33,053 nucleotides of DNA, from contig DASYQJ010000036.1 of the NCBI GenBank assembly GCA_036005605.1, forward strand, positions 1 through 33,053, given 5' to 3'. This document shows, piece after piece, positions 22,147 through 28,869 of the stretch. Under the pieces are notes generated by a model. It was not told the origin of the DNA. It saw only the letters and a program-made list of their open reading frames with translations, and ran no database searches. The first letter of the stretch is position 1. Each line of letters begins with the position of its first letter. A program made the translations under genes and the position numbers. Source of the DNA: JALZAA01 sp036005605 (GTDB lineage Bacteria > Actinomycetota > Acidimicrobiia > IMCC26256 > JACDBD01).

Positions 22147-22416
22147 GGGACGAAGCTCGGCTTCGAGGACCGCGGCGATGCGTTCCAGCTTGGCAGCTGT
22201 GAAGGCCGGCGGCAGGACCAGACCCCACTCGGCCTCAATGAGCGTGTCCATTTCCACGTCGGACAGCCCGACAAATCTGGCCGCGACCTCCTGAGCCGTC
22301 ACCGGAACGCCGAGTCCGCGCAGCAACTCAGCCTCTATACGGGTCACGAGCACTCACTGTCGACCAAGACCCCCGTCGCAGTCGAAGACCACCGCCGCCG
22401 GCCGCTCACTGCCCAC
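22147..22416 (-). pseudogene. HAD-superfamily phosphatase remnant, frameshifted and truncated
   Basis: GTG 22416 behind GAGGAGGAAACC begins a HAD hydrolase with the nucleophile motif VVFDCDGVLVDSE. At about 22353 one base is missing: the sequence GAGTGCTC should be GAG-GTG-CTC. The frame must shift to continue as LVTRIEAELLRGLGVPVTAQ, then EVAARFVGLSDVEMDTLIE and a helix ending near ELRP at 22147. This is the helical cap of a beta-phosphoglucomutase/YniC-like phosphatase. The C-terminal two thirds, including motifs II-IV, are missing. The 227 nt between this and the SDR fragment (21920-22146) show nothing I can assign. Confidence 0.8.
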
Positions 22417-22713
22417 TACGGTTTCCTCCTCGGCGCCTTGGCGCCGCGATCGGCGGTAGCACGGCGTGAGCGTATTGGCGTGCCCTCAGCCCACGATCGC
22501 TCGTCGACACAACTCTCACGCCGAGTCGGGCACGCAACTCTGGCTCGCTGGTTGTAGCTGATGGATATTGGTCGACATCGCTGACGCACAAAGCGGCGAA
22601 TTCCCGTCCGATCCGATGGAACCACTTCGCCGCTGGTCGGATCTCGCCGATGCGCAGGGGAGTTGTCGACGGGCCCGTCGGCGGCTGCATTATTGGTCTG
22701 TCAAGGTGGCGGT
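22417..22713 (+). other. gap of about 300 nt without an assignable gene
   Basis: Open frames exist on both strands but have no recognisable domain, poor start contexts and weak codon periodicity. The stretch lies between the HAD remnant and the phosphotransferase. It probably holds the phosphotransferase promoter plus decayed sequence. I see no hairpin terminator or repeat here. Confidence 0.5.
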
Positions 22714-23502
22714 GTGGCTGAGCAGCAGCTCGATGGCGGGATCGCGAACGCGGGCCGGGTGGTCCGCGTCGGTCCGCATGTTCTTCGGCCCTCGAGTCGG
22801 CACTCGGGTTCGATTCACGCCTTCCTGCGCGCGGTGAGACACGCCGGATTCGAGGGCGCCTCGTCACCAGTCGGCATCGACGAGGACGGACGCGAGCGCC
22901 TCGTGTTCATCGACGGCGAGGTCGCCGTGGCGCCCTATCCGGACTGGAGCCAGTCCGACACCGCGCTGGCGTCCATCGCCAGGCTGCTGCGCGGGCTGCA
23001 CGACGCCGCCCGCGGGTTCGACCCTCAGGGTCTCACCTGGGACGACAGTCTGGCTGACCCTGCGGGCGGGACGCTCGTGTGCCACAACGACGTGTGCCCC
23101 GAGAACGTCGTCTTCCGTGACGGCATCGCCGTTGCGTTGCTCGACTTCGAGTTCGCTGCCCCTGGCCGCCCCGTCTACGACCTCGCCCACCTCGCCCGCC
23201 TCTGCGTACCGATCGACGACGACTTCGACCAGGCCCGGCTCGGCTGGCGGCCCGCCGACCCCCCGGCACGACTCCGACTCGTCGCCGACGCCTACGGACT
23301 GGACCGGGACGACCGGGCGGAGCTGCTCACCGCCATGAACGACGCCATCGACCGCATCGAAGCCGCCGTCCGGCGCCGCATCGACGCCGGTGACCCGAAC
23401 GTCATCGCGATGTGGCACCGAACCGGTGGCCGCGCGCGCTACGACCGCCGGCGCCGGTGGTGGACCGACCACCACGACCGGTTCGCCGCCGCCCTCCTCT
23501 GA
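22714..23502 (+). CDS. APH-family phosphotransferase
   Basis: A 262-aa protein of the aminoglycoside phosphotransferase/choline kinase-like fold. The catalytic loop is HNDVCPEN (H124, D126, N131 in the H-x-D-x-x-x-x-N pattern), followed by the metal-binding DFE in ALLDFEFAAPGRPVYDLAHLAR. The N-terminal lobe is short (VRVGPHVLRPSSRHSGS...). The GTG at 22714 is preceded by AGGTGG. It would phosphorylate a small molecule; many actinobacterial members are not resistance enzymes, so no antibiotic is claimed. It is the only apparently intact gene in the decay zone between 21.6 and 24.0 kb. Confidence 0.87.
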   Translation: MAEQQLDGGIANAGRVVRVGPHVLRPSSRHSGSIHAFLRAVRHAGFEGASSPVGIDEDGRERLVFIDGEVAVAPYPDWSQSDTALASIARLLRGLHDAARGFDPQGLTWDDSLADPAGGTLVCHNDVCPENVVFRDGIAVALLDFEFAAPGRPVYDLAHLARLCVPIDDDFDQARLGWRPADPPARLRLVADAYGLDRDDRAELLTAMNDAIDRIEAAVRRRIDAGDPNVIAMWHRTGGRARYDRRRRWWTDHHDRFAAALL

Positions 23503-23699
23503 CGCGCATCCCTTGCGCTACACGCACACCGCTGTGTCGCATCCGTGGGGCCTCGCCTGCTGCGCCGTCGAGCGCGCCGGCGTCTGCGCCGCCCCGTCGA
23601 GAGCGCCATATCGACGACTACGTGTGCAGCTTCGTGCGTCTAGCCAGTGGCAGAATGACGCCCGGCCTCGTCGACCGGTATGCGATCGTCGCGGCGTAA

Positions 23700-23995
23700 G
23701 GCTCGTCTGGCTTGAGAAGAGAGGCGGCGTGACCTGCGCCGAGCTCCTGGCGACTGTGCCGCACTGGTTTGGCATCGCCAAGGCGAACGAGGAATACCAA
23801 CGGGTCGCCGATCGGTGCCCGACTCTTGTCGCCATGGACAACGGGCGAGCGGTTGCTTCCTCACGGTCGTCCGCCACTCCCCACGCGCAGCGGAACTTCA
23901 CATCATGGCAGTTCGTCCCGAACACCATCGGAACGGCGCCAGACATTGAACGCTGTTGCCTCAGGCAGGATTCGGCTTGCGATCCTTGGCAGTTA
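23700..23995 (+). pseudogene. GNAT acetyltransferase remnant with two frameshifts
   Basis: The first part reads VRLVWLEKRGGVTCAELLAT, then VPHWFGIAKANEEYQRVAD and PTLVAMDNGRAV, the N-terminus of a GNAT N-acetyltransferase. Near 23854 a base is missing and the next frame continues CFLTVVRHSPRAAELHIMAV and RPEHHRNGA, which is the acetyl-CoA-binding core (R-x-x-G-x-G/A region). Near 23941 a second shift leads to QTLNAVASGRIRLAILGSY. No usual start codon fits the first frame cleanly. A dead gene is far more likely than an active one. The roughly 200 nt between the phosphotransferase and this remnant show nothing definite. Confidence 0.75.
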
Positions 23996-24042
23996 CGAAT
24001 CACTTCCGGATCGGCATCGTGCTCAACAAGGGGCGCTCGACG

Positions 24043-25023
24043 TCATGCTCGCGCCGGGAGTCCGAAGCGCTCCGGCGCCCAGTGGTCGTGGAACGCGTTG
24101 ATCTCGTCGATCCGCTCCGCACGGAGTGTGAGCACGGCGAGGTGGTGGGGCAGGTAGGTGCCAGTGCGGTCGAGGAGGTAGACACCCACTGCCGGCTGGC
24201 CGTTGGCGGAGGTCGGCCACAGTCGCCAGCTTCGCGTGCCATCCAGGGGCCGGGCGCGCAGGCTCGTCGCGATGGCATCGGGGCCGCGCAACCAGCCGGC
24301 GGTCGGCGGCATCGAGAGCGTCGCGCTCTCGGTCAGCATTTCGACGAGTGCGTCAACGTCGTTGTTGACCCACGCCGCGACGTAGCGATCGACGATCGCG
24401 TTCAGTCGCTGGTCGCCGAGCGAGCGGAGCGTCTCCTGTTGGCTGAACTCCGGCAGACGATCGTCGAGGCTCGCGTGCGCGCGTTGGAGCAGGCTGTAGA
24501 CGGAGGACGGCGTGGTGTCGAGTGCGGTGGCGACCTCGCTGCCCGAGAAGCCGAGCACGTCGCGGAGGATGAGCACGGCCCGCTGGCGGGCGGGCAGGTG
24601 CTGCAGCGCGGCGATGAACGCAAGCTCGACGGCCTCCCGCTGTTCGTAGCGAGCCTCGGGTCCGGCGAGTTCCTCGTCGAGGCGCACCTGGGCGTCCGGA
24701 TACGGTTCGATCCCGGTCGACTCGAGCAGAGGCGGACCGAACGGTGCGTGCGGGTCCGACGGCGGGCCGTAGTCGATCGGCAGCACCCTGACCGGCCGCC
24801 GCTCGAGCATGCGCAGACAGACATTCGTGGCGATCGAGTACAGCCACGAGCGCAGCGAGCTGCGGCCTTCGAACCGGTCGAGCCCGCGCCACGCTCTCAG
24901 CAGCGTCTCCTGCACGGCGTCCTCGGCGTCCTGCACTGAGCCCAGCATTCGGTAGCAGTGCGCGTGCAGCGCGCGGCGGTGCGGCTCGAGCTGTTCGCCG
25001 TACGCTCGTTCGTCGGAGCTCAT
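24043..25023 (-). CDS. SigX5-type (TIGR02960-like) extended ECF sigma factor, copy 2
   Basis: A 326-aa paralogue of the sigma factor at 16630-17631. Region 2 is HCYRMLGSVQDAEDAVQETL and LRSWLYSIATNVCLRML. Region 4 is LPARQRAVLILRDVLGFSGS, then EVATALDTTPSSVYSLLQRAH. The C-terminal SnoaL-like domain begins around VNNDVDALVEMLTESATLSM. Its ATG overlaps the VOC stop (ATGA), making it the last gene of the SDR remnant - DUF2182 - DUF899 - VOC - sigma transcript. It may control this operon, since no anti-sigma gene is near. Confidence 0.93.
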   Translation of the reverse strand: MSSDERAYGEQLEPHRRALHAHCYRMLGSVQDAEDAVQETLLRAWRGLDRFEGRSSLRSWLYSIATNVCLRMLERRPVRVLPIDYGPPSDPHAPFGPPLLESTGIEPYPDAQVRLDEELAGPEARYEQREAVELAFIAALQHLPARQRAVLILRDVLGFSGSEVATALDTTPSSVYSLLQRAHASLDDRLPEFSQQETLRSLGDQRLNAIVDRYVAAWVNNDVDALVEMLTESATLSMPPTAGWLRGPDAIATSLRARPLDGTRSWRLWPTSANGQPAVGVYLLDRTGTYLPHHLAVLTLRAERIDEINAFHDHWAPERFGLPARA

Positions 25024-25373
25024 CGCTTCTGCTGCCAGAGCGCGATCTCGCCGCCCGCGGGCGTGGAGACGACCGAGCGCCAGCCGGCCGGGCCCTCACG
25101 CGGGCCCAGCAATACCGACGCGCCGAGACGGCACGCCCGGTCGGTCGCGGCCTCGATCCGGCCTACTTCGACGTACGGCAGCCACCCCGCCCGCTGTGTC
25201 CCGCACGCGACGATCCCACTGTCGAGGCCGTCGCCGAGCAGCAGCGCGTGATAGCTGCCCCACGGGCTGTCGATCCGCTCCGCCCGCCACTGCAACAACT
25301 CGCAGTAGAACGCGCTCGCGGCCTCGAGGTCGTGGGTGTGCAGCTCGAGGTGAACGACCCGTGACGCGCTCAT
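25020..25373 (-). CDS. VOC-family (glyoxalase/bleomycin resistance-like) protein
   Basis: A 117-aa vicinal-oxygen-chelate protein: RVVHLELHTHDLEAASAFYC opens the first beta-alpha-beta module, with H8 as a likely metal ligand. YHALLLGDGLDSG and WLPYVEVGRIEAATDRACRL follow, and the final STPAGGEIALWQ carries the late Glu ligand. ATG 25373 is chosen because the fold begins at once; no SD precedes it. The start codon lies inside a perfect 9-bp inverted repeat. It is placed between DUF899 (34 nt) and the sigma factor (ATGA overlap). Its substrate is unknown. Confidence 0.88.
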   Translation of the reverse strand: MSASRVVHLELHTHDLEAASAFYCELLQWRAERIDSPWGSYHALLLGDGLDSGIVACGTQRAGWLPYVEVGRIEAATDRACRLGASVLLGPREGPAGWRSVVSTPAGGEIALWQQKR

Positions 25374-25391
25374 CGCTCGAGCCGAGCGATG
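25371..25391 (-). promoter_or_regulatory. perfect inverted repeat spanning the VOC start codon
   Basis: Plus-strand arms CATCGCTCG (25371-25379) and CGAGCGATG (25383-25391) are perfectly complementary around a 3-nt loop. In the minus-strand transcript the hairpin would include the VOC ATG, in the 34-nt gap after DUF899. It could hide the start codon, be an operator, or reduce downstream expression. Confidence 0.5.
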
Positions 25392-25407
25392 GAGCCGAGT
25401 TCGCGCT

Positions 25408-26187
25408 TCATTCGCTGTCGTACTCGTCGTGACGGCGGTACCACCCGGCGGCGTGCAAATCACCAAATCCTTGCATCATCGTCTCGTTGCGCCCCCCTGG
25501 CGCGCGGTCGAGCCACTGGTACATGCCCCAAAGGCCGTCCAGCCCGCGGATATAGGCCGAGTAGGTGTGGTAGACGACACCGTCCTCGAGTACGAACGCG
25601 CTCATACCCGGCGCCTCCCGCGTGGCCGTCGCCAAGTCCGTGCCGTAGACAGCAAGTGTGTCTGAGTCGCTGAGATCGCTGCCGGTATCCATCGCGCGGA
25701 AGTTGTGCTCGACGACTCCCGACTGCTGCTGCTCCGGGGTGAACGTCACGTGGAAGTCGTAGTTGAACTCGCTCTCGAACGACGACGCCCACGGGAAGCT
25801 CCAGCCCATCCGCCTCTTGTACGCCTGCAGCTTCTCGACTGGCGCCCGCGAGATCGCCCAGAGCATGACGTCGTGATTCGCAAGGTGGACGACGGAGCCG
25901 TCGAAGCCGTCCGCGATCGCCGAGCAGGACGGACACCCCGCCGTGTACTCGGGCCCGAACATGAAGTGATAGATGAGGAGTTGCGAGCGTCCTCGGAAGA
26001 GATCAGCGAGGGACGCTGTGCCCTCGTCGGTCTCGAAGCGGTACTCCTTGTCGATTCGAACCCAGGGCAGCTCCTGCCGCCACTGCGCCAGTTCGTCGCT
26101 ACGCCGCGTCAGCGCCTTCTCGGCCTCGAGCAGCTCCCGCCGGGCCGCAAGCCACTCTTCACGTGTTCCGGTCTTGTGATCGGTCAT
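25408..26187 (-). CDS. DUF899 thioredoxin-fold protein, copy 2
   Basis: A 259-aa DUF899 protein: REEWLAARRELLEAEKALTR, LPWVRIDKEYRFETDEGTAS, LADLFRGRSQLLIYHFMFGP and the Cys-x-x-Cys site GCPSCSAIADG. It ends AAGWYRRHDEYDSE. A strong SD AAGAAGGAGAA precedes the ATG. It is related to the DUF899 gene at 17918 but diverged, so the two are not a recent duplicate. The family is thioredoxin-like with a proposed disulfide or peroxide role. It lies 40 nt after DUF2182 and upstream of VOC and sigma copy 2. Confidence 0.92.
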   Translation of the reverse strand: MTDHKTGTREEWLAARRELLEAEKALTRRSDELAQWRQELPWVRIDKEYRFETDEGTASLADLFRGRSQLLIYHFMFGPEYTAGCPSCSAIADGFDGSVVHLANHDVMLWAISRAPVEKLQAYKRRMGWSFPWASSFESEFNYDFHVTFTPEQQQSGVVEHNFRAMDTGSDLSDSDTLAVYGTDLATATREAPGMSAFVLEDGVVYHTYSAYIRGLDGLWGMYQWLDRAPGGRNETMMQGFGDLHAAGWYRRHDEYDSE

Positions 26188-26227
26188 GGTTTCTCCTTCT
26201 TGTCATTCCCTGGCGACCAGTGATGCC

Positions 26228-26917
26228 TCACATCGGTGGTGTGAGTCCTGGAACCGAGGAGGGTGCGACGAGGATCAAGACTCCGAGTCCGACGATCGTG
26301 AGCGCCAGCGGCACATCGATCGCGGCGTTCGCCGGCAGGAGCTTCTGCCCGAGAACGAGGACGGCGACCACGGCCATCCAGATGACGCTCATGACGCTCA
26401 CTGCCACCAGCACCAGCATCAGTCCGATGCTCGAGCCGACGCAGTAGCGCCCGAACTCGAAGCCGGAGCGGACGCGCTCGCGGCAGAGGCGGCGGCAGCC
26501 CTGCTTGAGCGGTGTGAGCTCGTACACGCCTGCCGCGATCACAGCAGCGCCGGCCGCGATCGTCCCGTGTGGCCGGTACACGACGTACACGGCAACGCCC
26601 ACGACTGCCCAGACCGCAAGGTACGACCCGACGAACAGGGGCACAGCGCGGACACGACCGCTGGCATGAGCGTGTCTCAGCACGGCCGGAGCCGCGCCCG
26701 GCAGCATCATCGCCGCCATCATCGACACCCATAGGGCGACAAAGAACGCGAACGAACCGAGTCGGCTCGCGACCCCCATGTCCATCCCGTTCATTTGCGA
26801 GACCGCGACGACCCAGAATGCGGCGGCGAGCCCAAGCGTCGCGGTCAGCGCGGTTGCCATCGCGGCTGTCCTGGCGCTCGTCATGGCGTCGGAGCGGGGA
26901 GTCGGCGGCGTGTGCAT
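26228..26917 (-). CDS. DUF2182 integral membrane protein
   Basis: A 229-aa polytopic membrane protein with about six hydrophobic segments. The family hallmark is visible in FFVALWVSMMAAMMLPGAAP (W-x-x-M-x-x-A-M-M-x-P). Other signatures are LTPLKQGCRRLCR and MAVVAVLVLGQKLLP. DUF2182 proteins are described as predicted metal-binding membrane proteins, often paired with DUF1326; no DUF1326 gene is in this window. It starts 17 nt after the SDR remnant and 40 nt before DUF899, so it is inside the same transcript. Function is unknown. Confidence 0.88.
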   Translation of the reverse strand: MHTPPTPRSDAMTSARTAAMATALTATLGLAAAFWVVAVSQMNGMDMGVASRLGSFAFFVALWVSMMAAMMLPGAAPAVLRHAHASGRVRAVPLFVGSYLAVWAVVGVAVYVVYRPHGTIAAGAAVIAAGVYELTPLKQGCRRLCRERVRSGFEFGRYCVGSSIGLMLVLVAVSVMSVIWMAVVAVLVLGQKLLPANAAIDVPLALTIVGLGVLILVAPSSVPGLTPPM

Positions 26918-26934
26918 GAGGGCTGTCCCGGTAC

Positions 26935-27316
26935 CTACGACCCGACGCGCTCTGCTGCCGCGAGCGCCGCGTACTGGCGCTCCAGGGCTTTCCCCGCACC
27001 GCTGCGCCAGCTCTCGGCGATGGACTCTGACACGGCACGATCGCTCACGGCGTCGTCAGGCGCCAAGCCGGCGTTGTTGATGAAGATATGGAGAGATCCG
27101 ACTCTCTCGACAGCTCTCTGAATCTGCGCCGCGTTGGTCACGTCAAGGATCAGGTACGTGATGCGGTGATCCAGGTAGGCCAAAGGCTGGCGCGTTCCGG
27201 CATACATGTGCTTCGCATTCCTCCTCAAGGCTTCCTCGTACCAGCGCCTGCCCGACGCCGCGATTGGCCCCGGTCACCAGAACCGATCTGCCTGCGACGG
27301 TCGTACCGCTGCTCAT
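26935..27316 (-). pseudogene. SDR gene remnant with frameshift and internal deletion
   Basis: ATG 27316 reads MSSGTTVAGRSVLVTGANRG and VGQALV. Near 27240 a 1-nt shift is needed to continue YEEALRRNAKHMYAGTRQPL, then ITYLILDVTNAAQIQRAVER and the SDR motif INNAGLAP. Directly afterwards (about 27037) the sequence jumps in frame to SESIAESWRSGAGKALERQY, which resembles the extreme C-terminus of this SDR type. About 100-150 residues with Ser, Tyr and Lys of the active site are missing. The gene is therefore non-functional. Its upstream region keeps an operator-like palindrome, and it heads the DUF2182-DUF899-VOC-sigma transcript. Confidence 0.85.
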
Positions 27317-27332
27317 GCACGCCTCTCTCGCT

Positions 27333-27348
27333 TTGGATATAGATCCAA
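27333..27348 (-). promoter_or_regulatory. operator-like inverted repeat upstream of the SDR remnant
   Basis: TTGGATATAGATCCAA has perfect 6-bp arms (TTGGAT/ATCCAA) around ATAG, 16 nt before the ATG at 27316. The octamer ATATCCAA (minus strand) recurs with nearly the same spacing before the nitroreductase start at 30924. It probably controls the operon whose first gene is the dead SDR. Confidence 0.5.
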
Positions 27349-27638
27349 GGAGGCGGCGAAATCCATCGCCCGCGTCGTCCTGTTGCGCAACGCGCGGAGC
27401 GGGCGGGCCCGCAGGACGGGGACTGGGTCGGCGTCGGCGGAGAGGCGGTCACGAGCCCGAGCTCGAGCATCACGCGGTGAGCGACCGGTCCTCCCGCGCG
27501 ATTCCCTGGACCGAGACTCGCTGGAGACCTCGCTGGCTATTGCATGAGGGCTGCTGGCGACATTTGATTAGGTCCGGAGATCTGGGATTGCTGGCGTAAC
27601 CGACTGAAGGGCGGGTCGTACGGGGGAGGTGGATCGCG
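27349..27638. other. about 290-nt non-coding stretch with a nested inverted repeat
   Basis: No convincing gene is visible on either strand. At 27376-27418 arms CGTCCTG and CAGGACG are perfectly complementary and enclose the palindrome GTTGCGCAAC and the hairpin GCGGG-CGGG-CCCGC, a two-armed structure. On the minus strand a short Arg-rich frame ends with TGA overlapping the SDR remnant's ATG; this could be the tail of a lost regulator gene. The right part should contain the promoter of the gene at 27639. Confidence 0.45.
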
Positions 27639-27857
27639 ATGGCCGGGCCCGTTCTGGTTGTGGTGTTGATCGTCGGTCTCGGGGCGGTCGCTTGGATCGA
27701 ACGGCGCGCCGCCACGGGTCATCCGATACGGCTGCCCCGGATCGATGTGGACTTGCCGCTGCGCGGTCGGGCGGTGCTCGTAGGCGAGGCACTCATCGTC
27801 GTGGTGAGCACCCTCATCATCGTGATCGACCTGGCGATCCTCGAACTGCTTCTTTGA
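27639..27857 (+). CDS. small membrane protein (72 aa)
   Basis: ATG 27639 is preceded by GGGGGAGGTGG. The product has two hydrophobic helices, LVVVLIVGLGAVAWI (about 5-19) and LIVVVSTLIIVIDLAILELL (about 52-71). They are joined by a polar loop with Arg-Arg and RIDVDLPLRGR. Two-pass topology in the cytoplasmic membrane is likely. I do not recognise the family. It is followed after 40 nt by a second small membrane protein in the same direction, so the two may act together. Confidence 0.7.
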   Translation: MAGPVLVVVLIVGLGAVAWIERRAATGHPIRLPRIDVDLPLRGRAVLVGEALIVVVSTLIIVIDLAILELLL

Positions 27858-27897
27858 GGTCACACGGACCACGCTACGGAGAGGGAGAGCGCCTTCG

Positions 27898-28269
27898 GTG
27901 ACGCTGGAACATCCGTCGACGGCATCGTCCAAGCCCGACACGGCGGATCACGCGTTCGAAGAGGAGCTCCAGGCCGAGCACGGATTGGCACGCGGGATCA
28001 TCATCGGAGTCCTGGTCGCGGTTCCGATAAATGTGGGTGTTTGGGTCGCACTGGTCGCCTTCGCTGTGAGCCGCTCGGGGTCGGCATTGGGGGGACCGAT
28101 CGCGATGGCGGTCGGCGTAGGCGTACTTTCCGGCCTCTTCTTCGGCAGCTGGGCGGCGTTCGTGGCGAAGACGCACCTGTTCGAAGAGATGGACCGCAAG
28201 ATCGATTCCGGACGTGGCAACCCGGGCGCCGACGCGCGCAACAGCTCAGGCGGCTCCTCGAACAGTTAA
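27898..28269 (+). CDS. small membrane protein (123 aa)
   Basis: GTG 27898 follows GGAGAGGGAGAG. A polar N-terminal tail (about 35 residues, with HAFEEELQAEHGLARG) precedes two hydrophobic helices, IIIGVLVAVPINVGVWVALV (about 35-55) and GPIAMAVGVGVLSGLFFGSW (about 66-85). A Ser/Gly-rich hydrophilic C-terminus follows. The VGVGVLSGLFFGSWAAF segment resembles general actinobacterial small membrane proteins, but no function is known. It is in one unit with the 72-aa membrane protein upstream. Confidence 0.75.
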   Translation: MTLEHPSTASSKPDTADHAFEEELQAEHGLARGIIIGVLVAVPINVGVWVALVAFAVSRSGSALGGPIAMAVGVGVLSGLFFGSWAAFVAKTHLFEEMDRKIDSGRGNPGADARNSSGGSSNS

Positions 28270-28297
28270 GTGAGCCCTTGCGCTTCGGTACGTCTGG

Positions 28298-28633
28298 TTA
28301 TCGCTTTGCGGGCAGCGACCGTACGTACAGCGTCCCGAGGTTGACCCATTTCGCGAGCTGACGCTTGGTGCGCACGTCGTCGATGTCGACCCGCAGCCAT
28401 CCCTGCATTGCCCGGCCGCGCATCTCAACCAAGCGGGCATTCGTCTTCGCCATGAGGCTCGCCGACTTTGCTGGATCGACACGAACCATCAGACCACCTT
28501 GGCCGCTCGCCGCGACCGCCATGTTGCCCCCGATGAGGAAGGCAAGCCCGCCGAACATCTTCTTTTCAGTCACGTCAGATTCACCGACCAGCAGGTCGCG
28601 TACGCGCTCCGCGAGTCTCTCGTCGTAGGCCAT
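28298..28633 (-). CDS. TfoX/Sxy N-terminal domain protein
   Basis: A 111-aa stand-alone TfoX-N domain: MAYDERLAERVRDLL, VTEKKMFGGLAFLIGGNMAV (the K-x-M-F-G-G-x-x-F signature), GGLMVRVDP and MQGWLRVD. The start at 28633 fits the family; a longer open frame exists but lacks support. TfoX of enterobacteria regulates competence, but short actinobacterial TfoX-N proteins are widespread and have no demonstrated competence role. It is convergent with the small membrane proteins and divergent from a possible 58-aa ORF. Confidence 0.92.
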   Translation of the reverse strand: MAYDERLAERVRDLLVGESDVTEKKMFGGLAFLIGGNMAVAASGQGGLMVRVDPAKSASLMAKTNARLVEMRGRAMQGWLRVDIDDVRTKRQLAKWVNLGTLYVRSLPAKR

Positions 28634-28656
28634 GGATGCGATCGTAGGGACACGCG

Positions 28657-28833
28657 ATGGCCGAGCGCCCACGCCAGGATCTCAAGCTACGCGGGTCGAC
28701 CGACACATCCGTTGCCCTAGCCGACATCCTCAAAAGGGAGTGCCCCTGCGCCTCGGTCTGGCCGACGGGCGACGGTGAGGAGTTCGCCGGCTGCAGGCGC
28801 TTGACTCTGGCCGAGCGCATTGACAGCTTCTGA
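28657..28833 (+). CDS. possible small protein (58 aa) with a Cys-Pro-Cys motif
   Basis: ATG 28657 (GGGA 6 nt upstream) opens a 58-codon frame to TGA 28831-28833. The product begins MAERPRQDLKLRGSTD and contains ALADILKRECPCASVWP with Cys-Pro-Cys and a further Cys in EFAGCRRL, then LTLAERIDSF. Third codon positions are GC-rich as in true genes here, and it fills an otherwise empty 236-nt gap. Family unknown. Its N-terminal part lies 24 nt from the divergent TfoX start, so shared promoter space is tight; it may be spurious. Confidence 0.4.
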   Translation: MAERPRQDLKLRGSTDTSVALADILKRECPCASVWPTGDGEEFAGCRRLTLAERIDSF

Positions 28834-28869
28834 TTCATCTGGACCGCGCGCTGAGTGGAGGAGCCCGCT

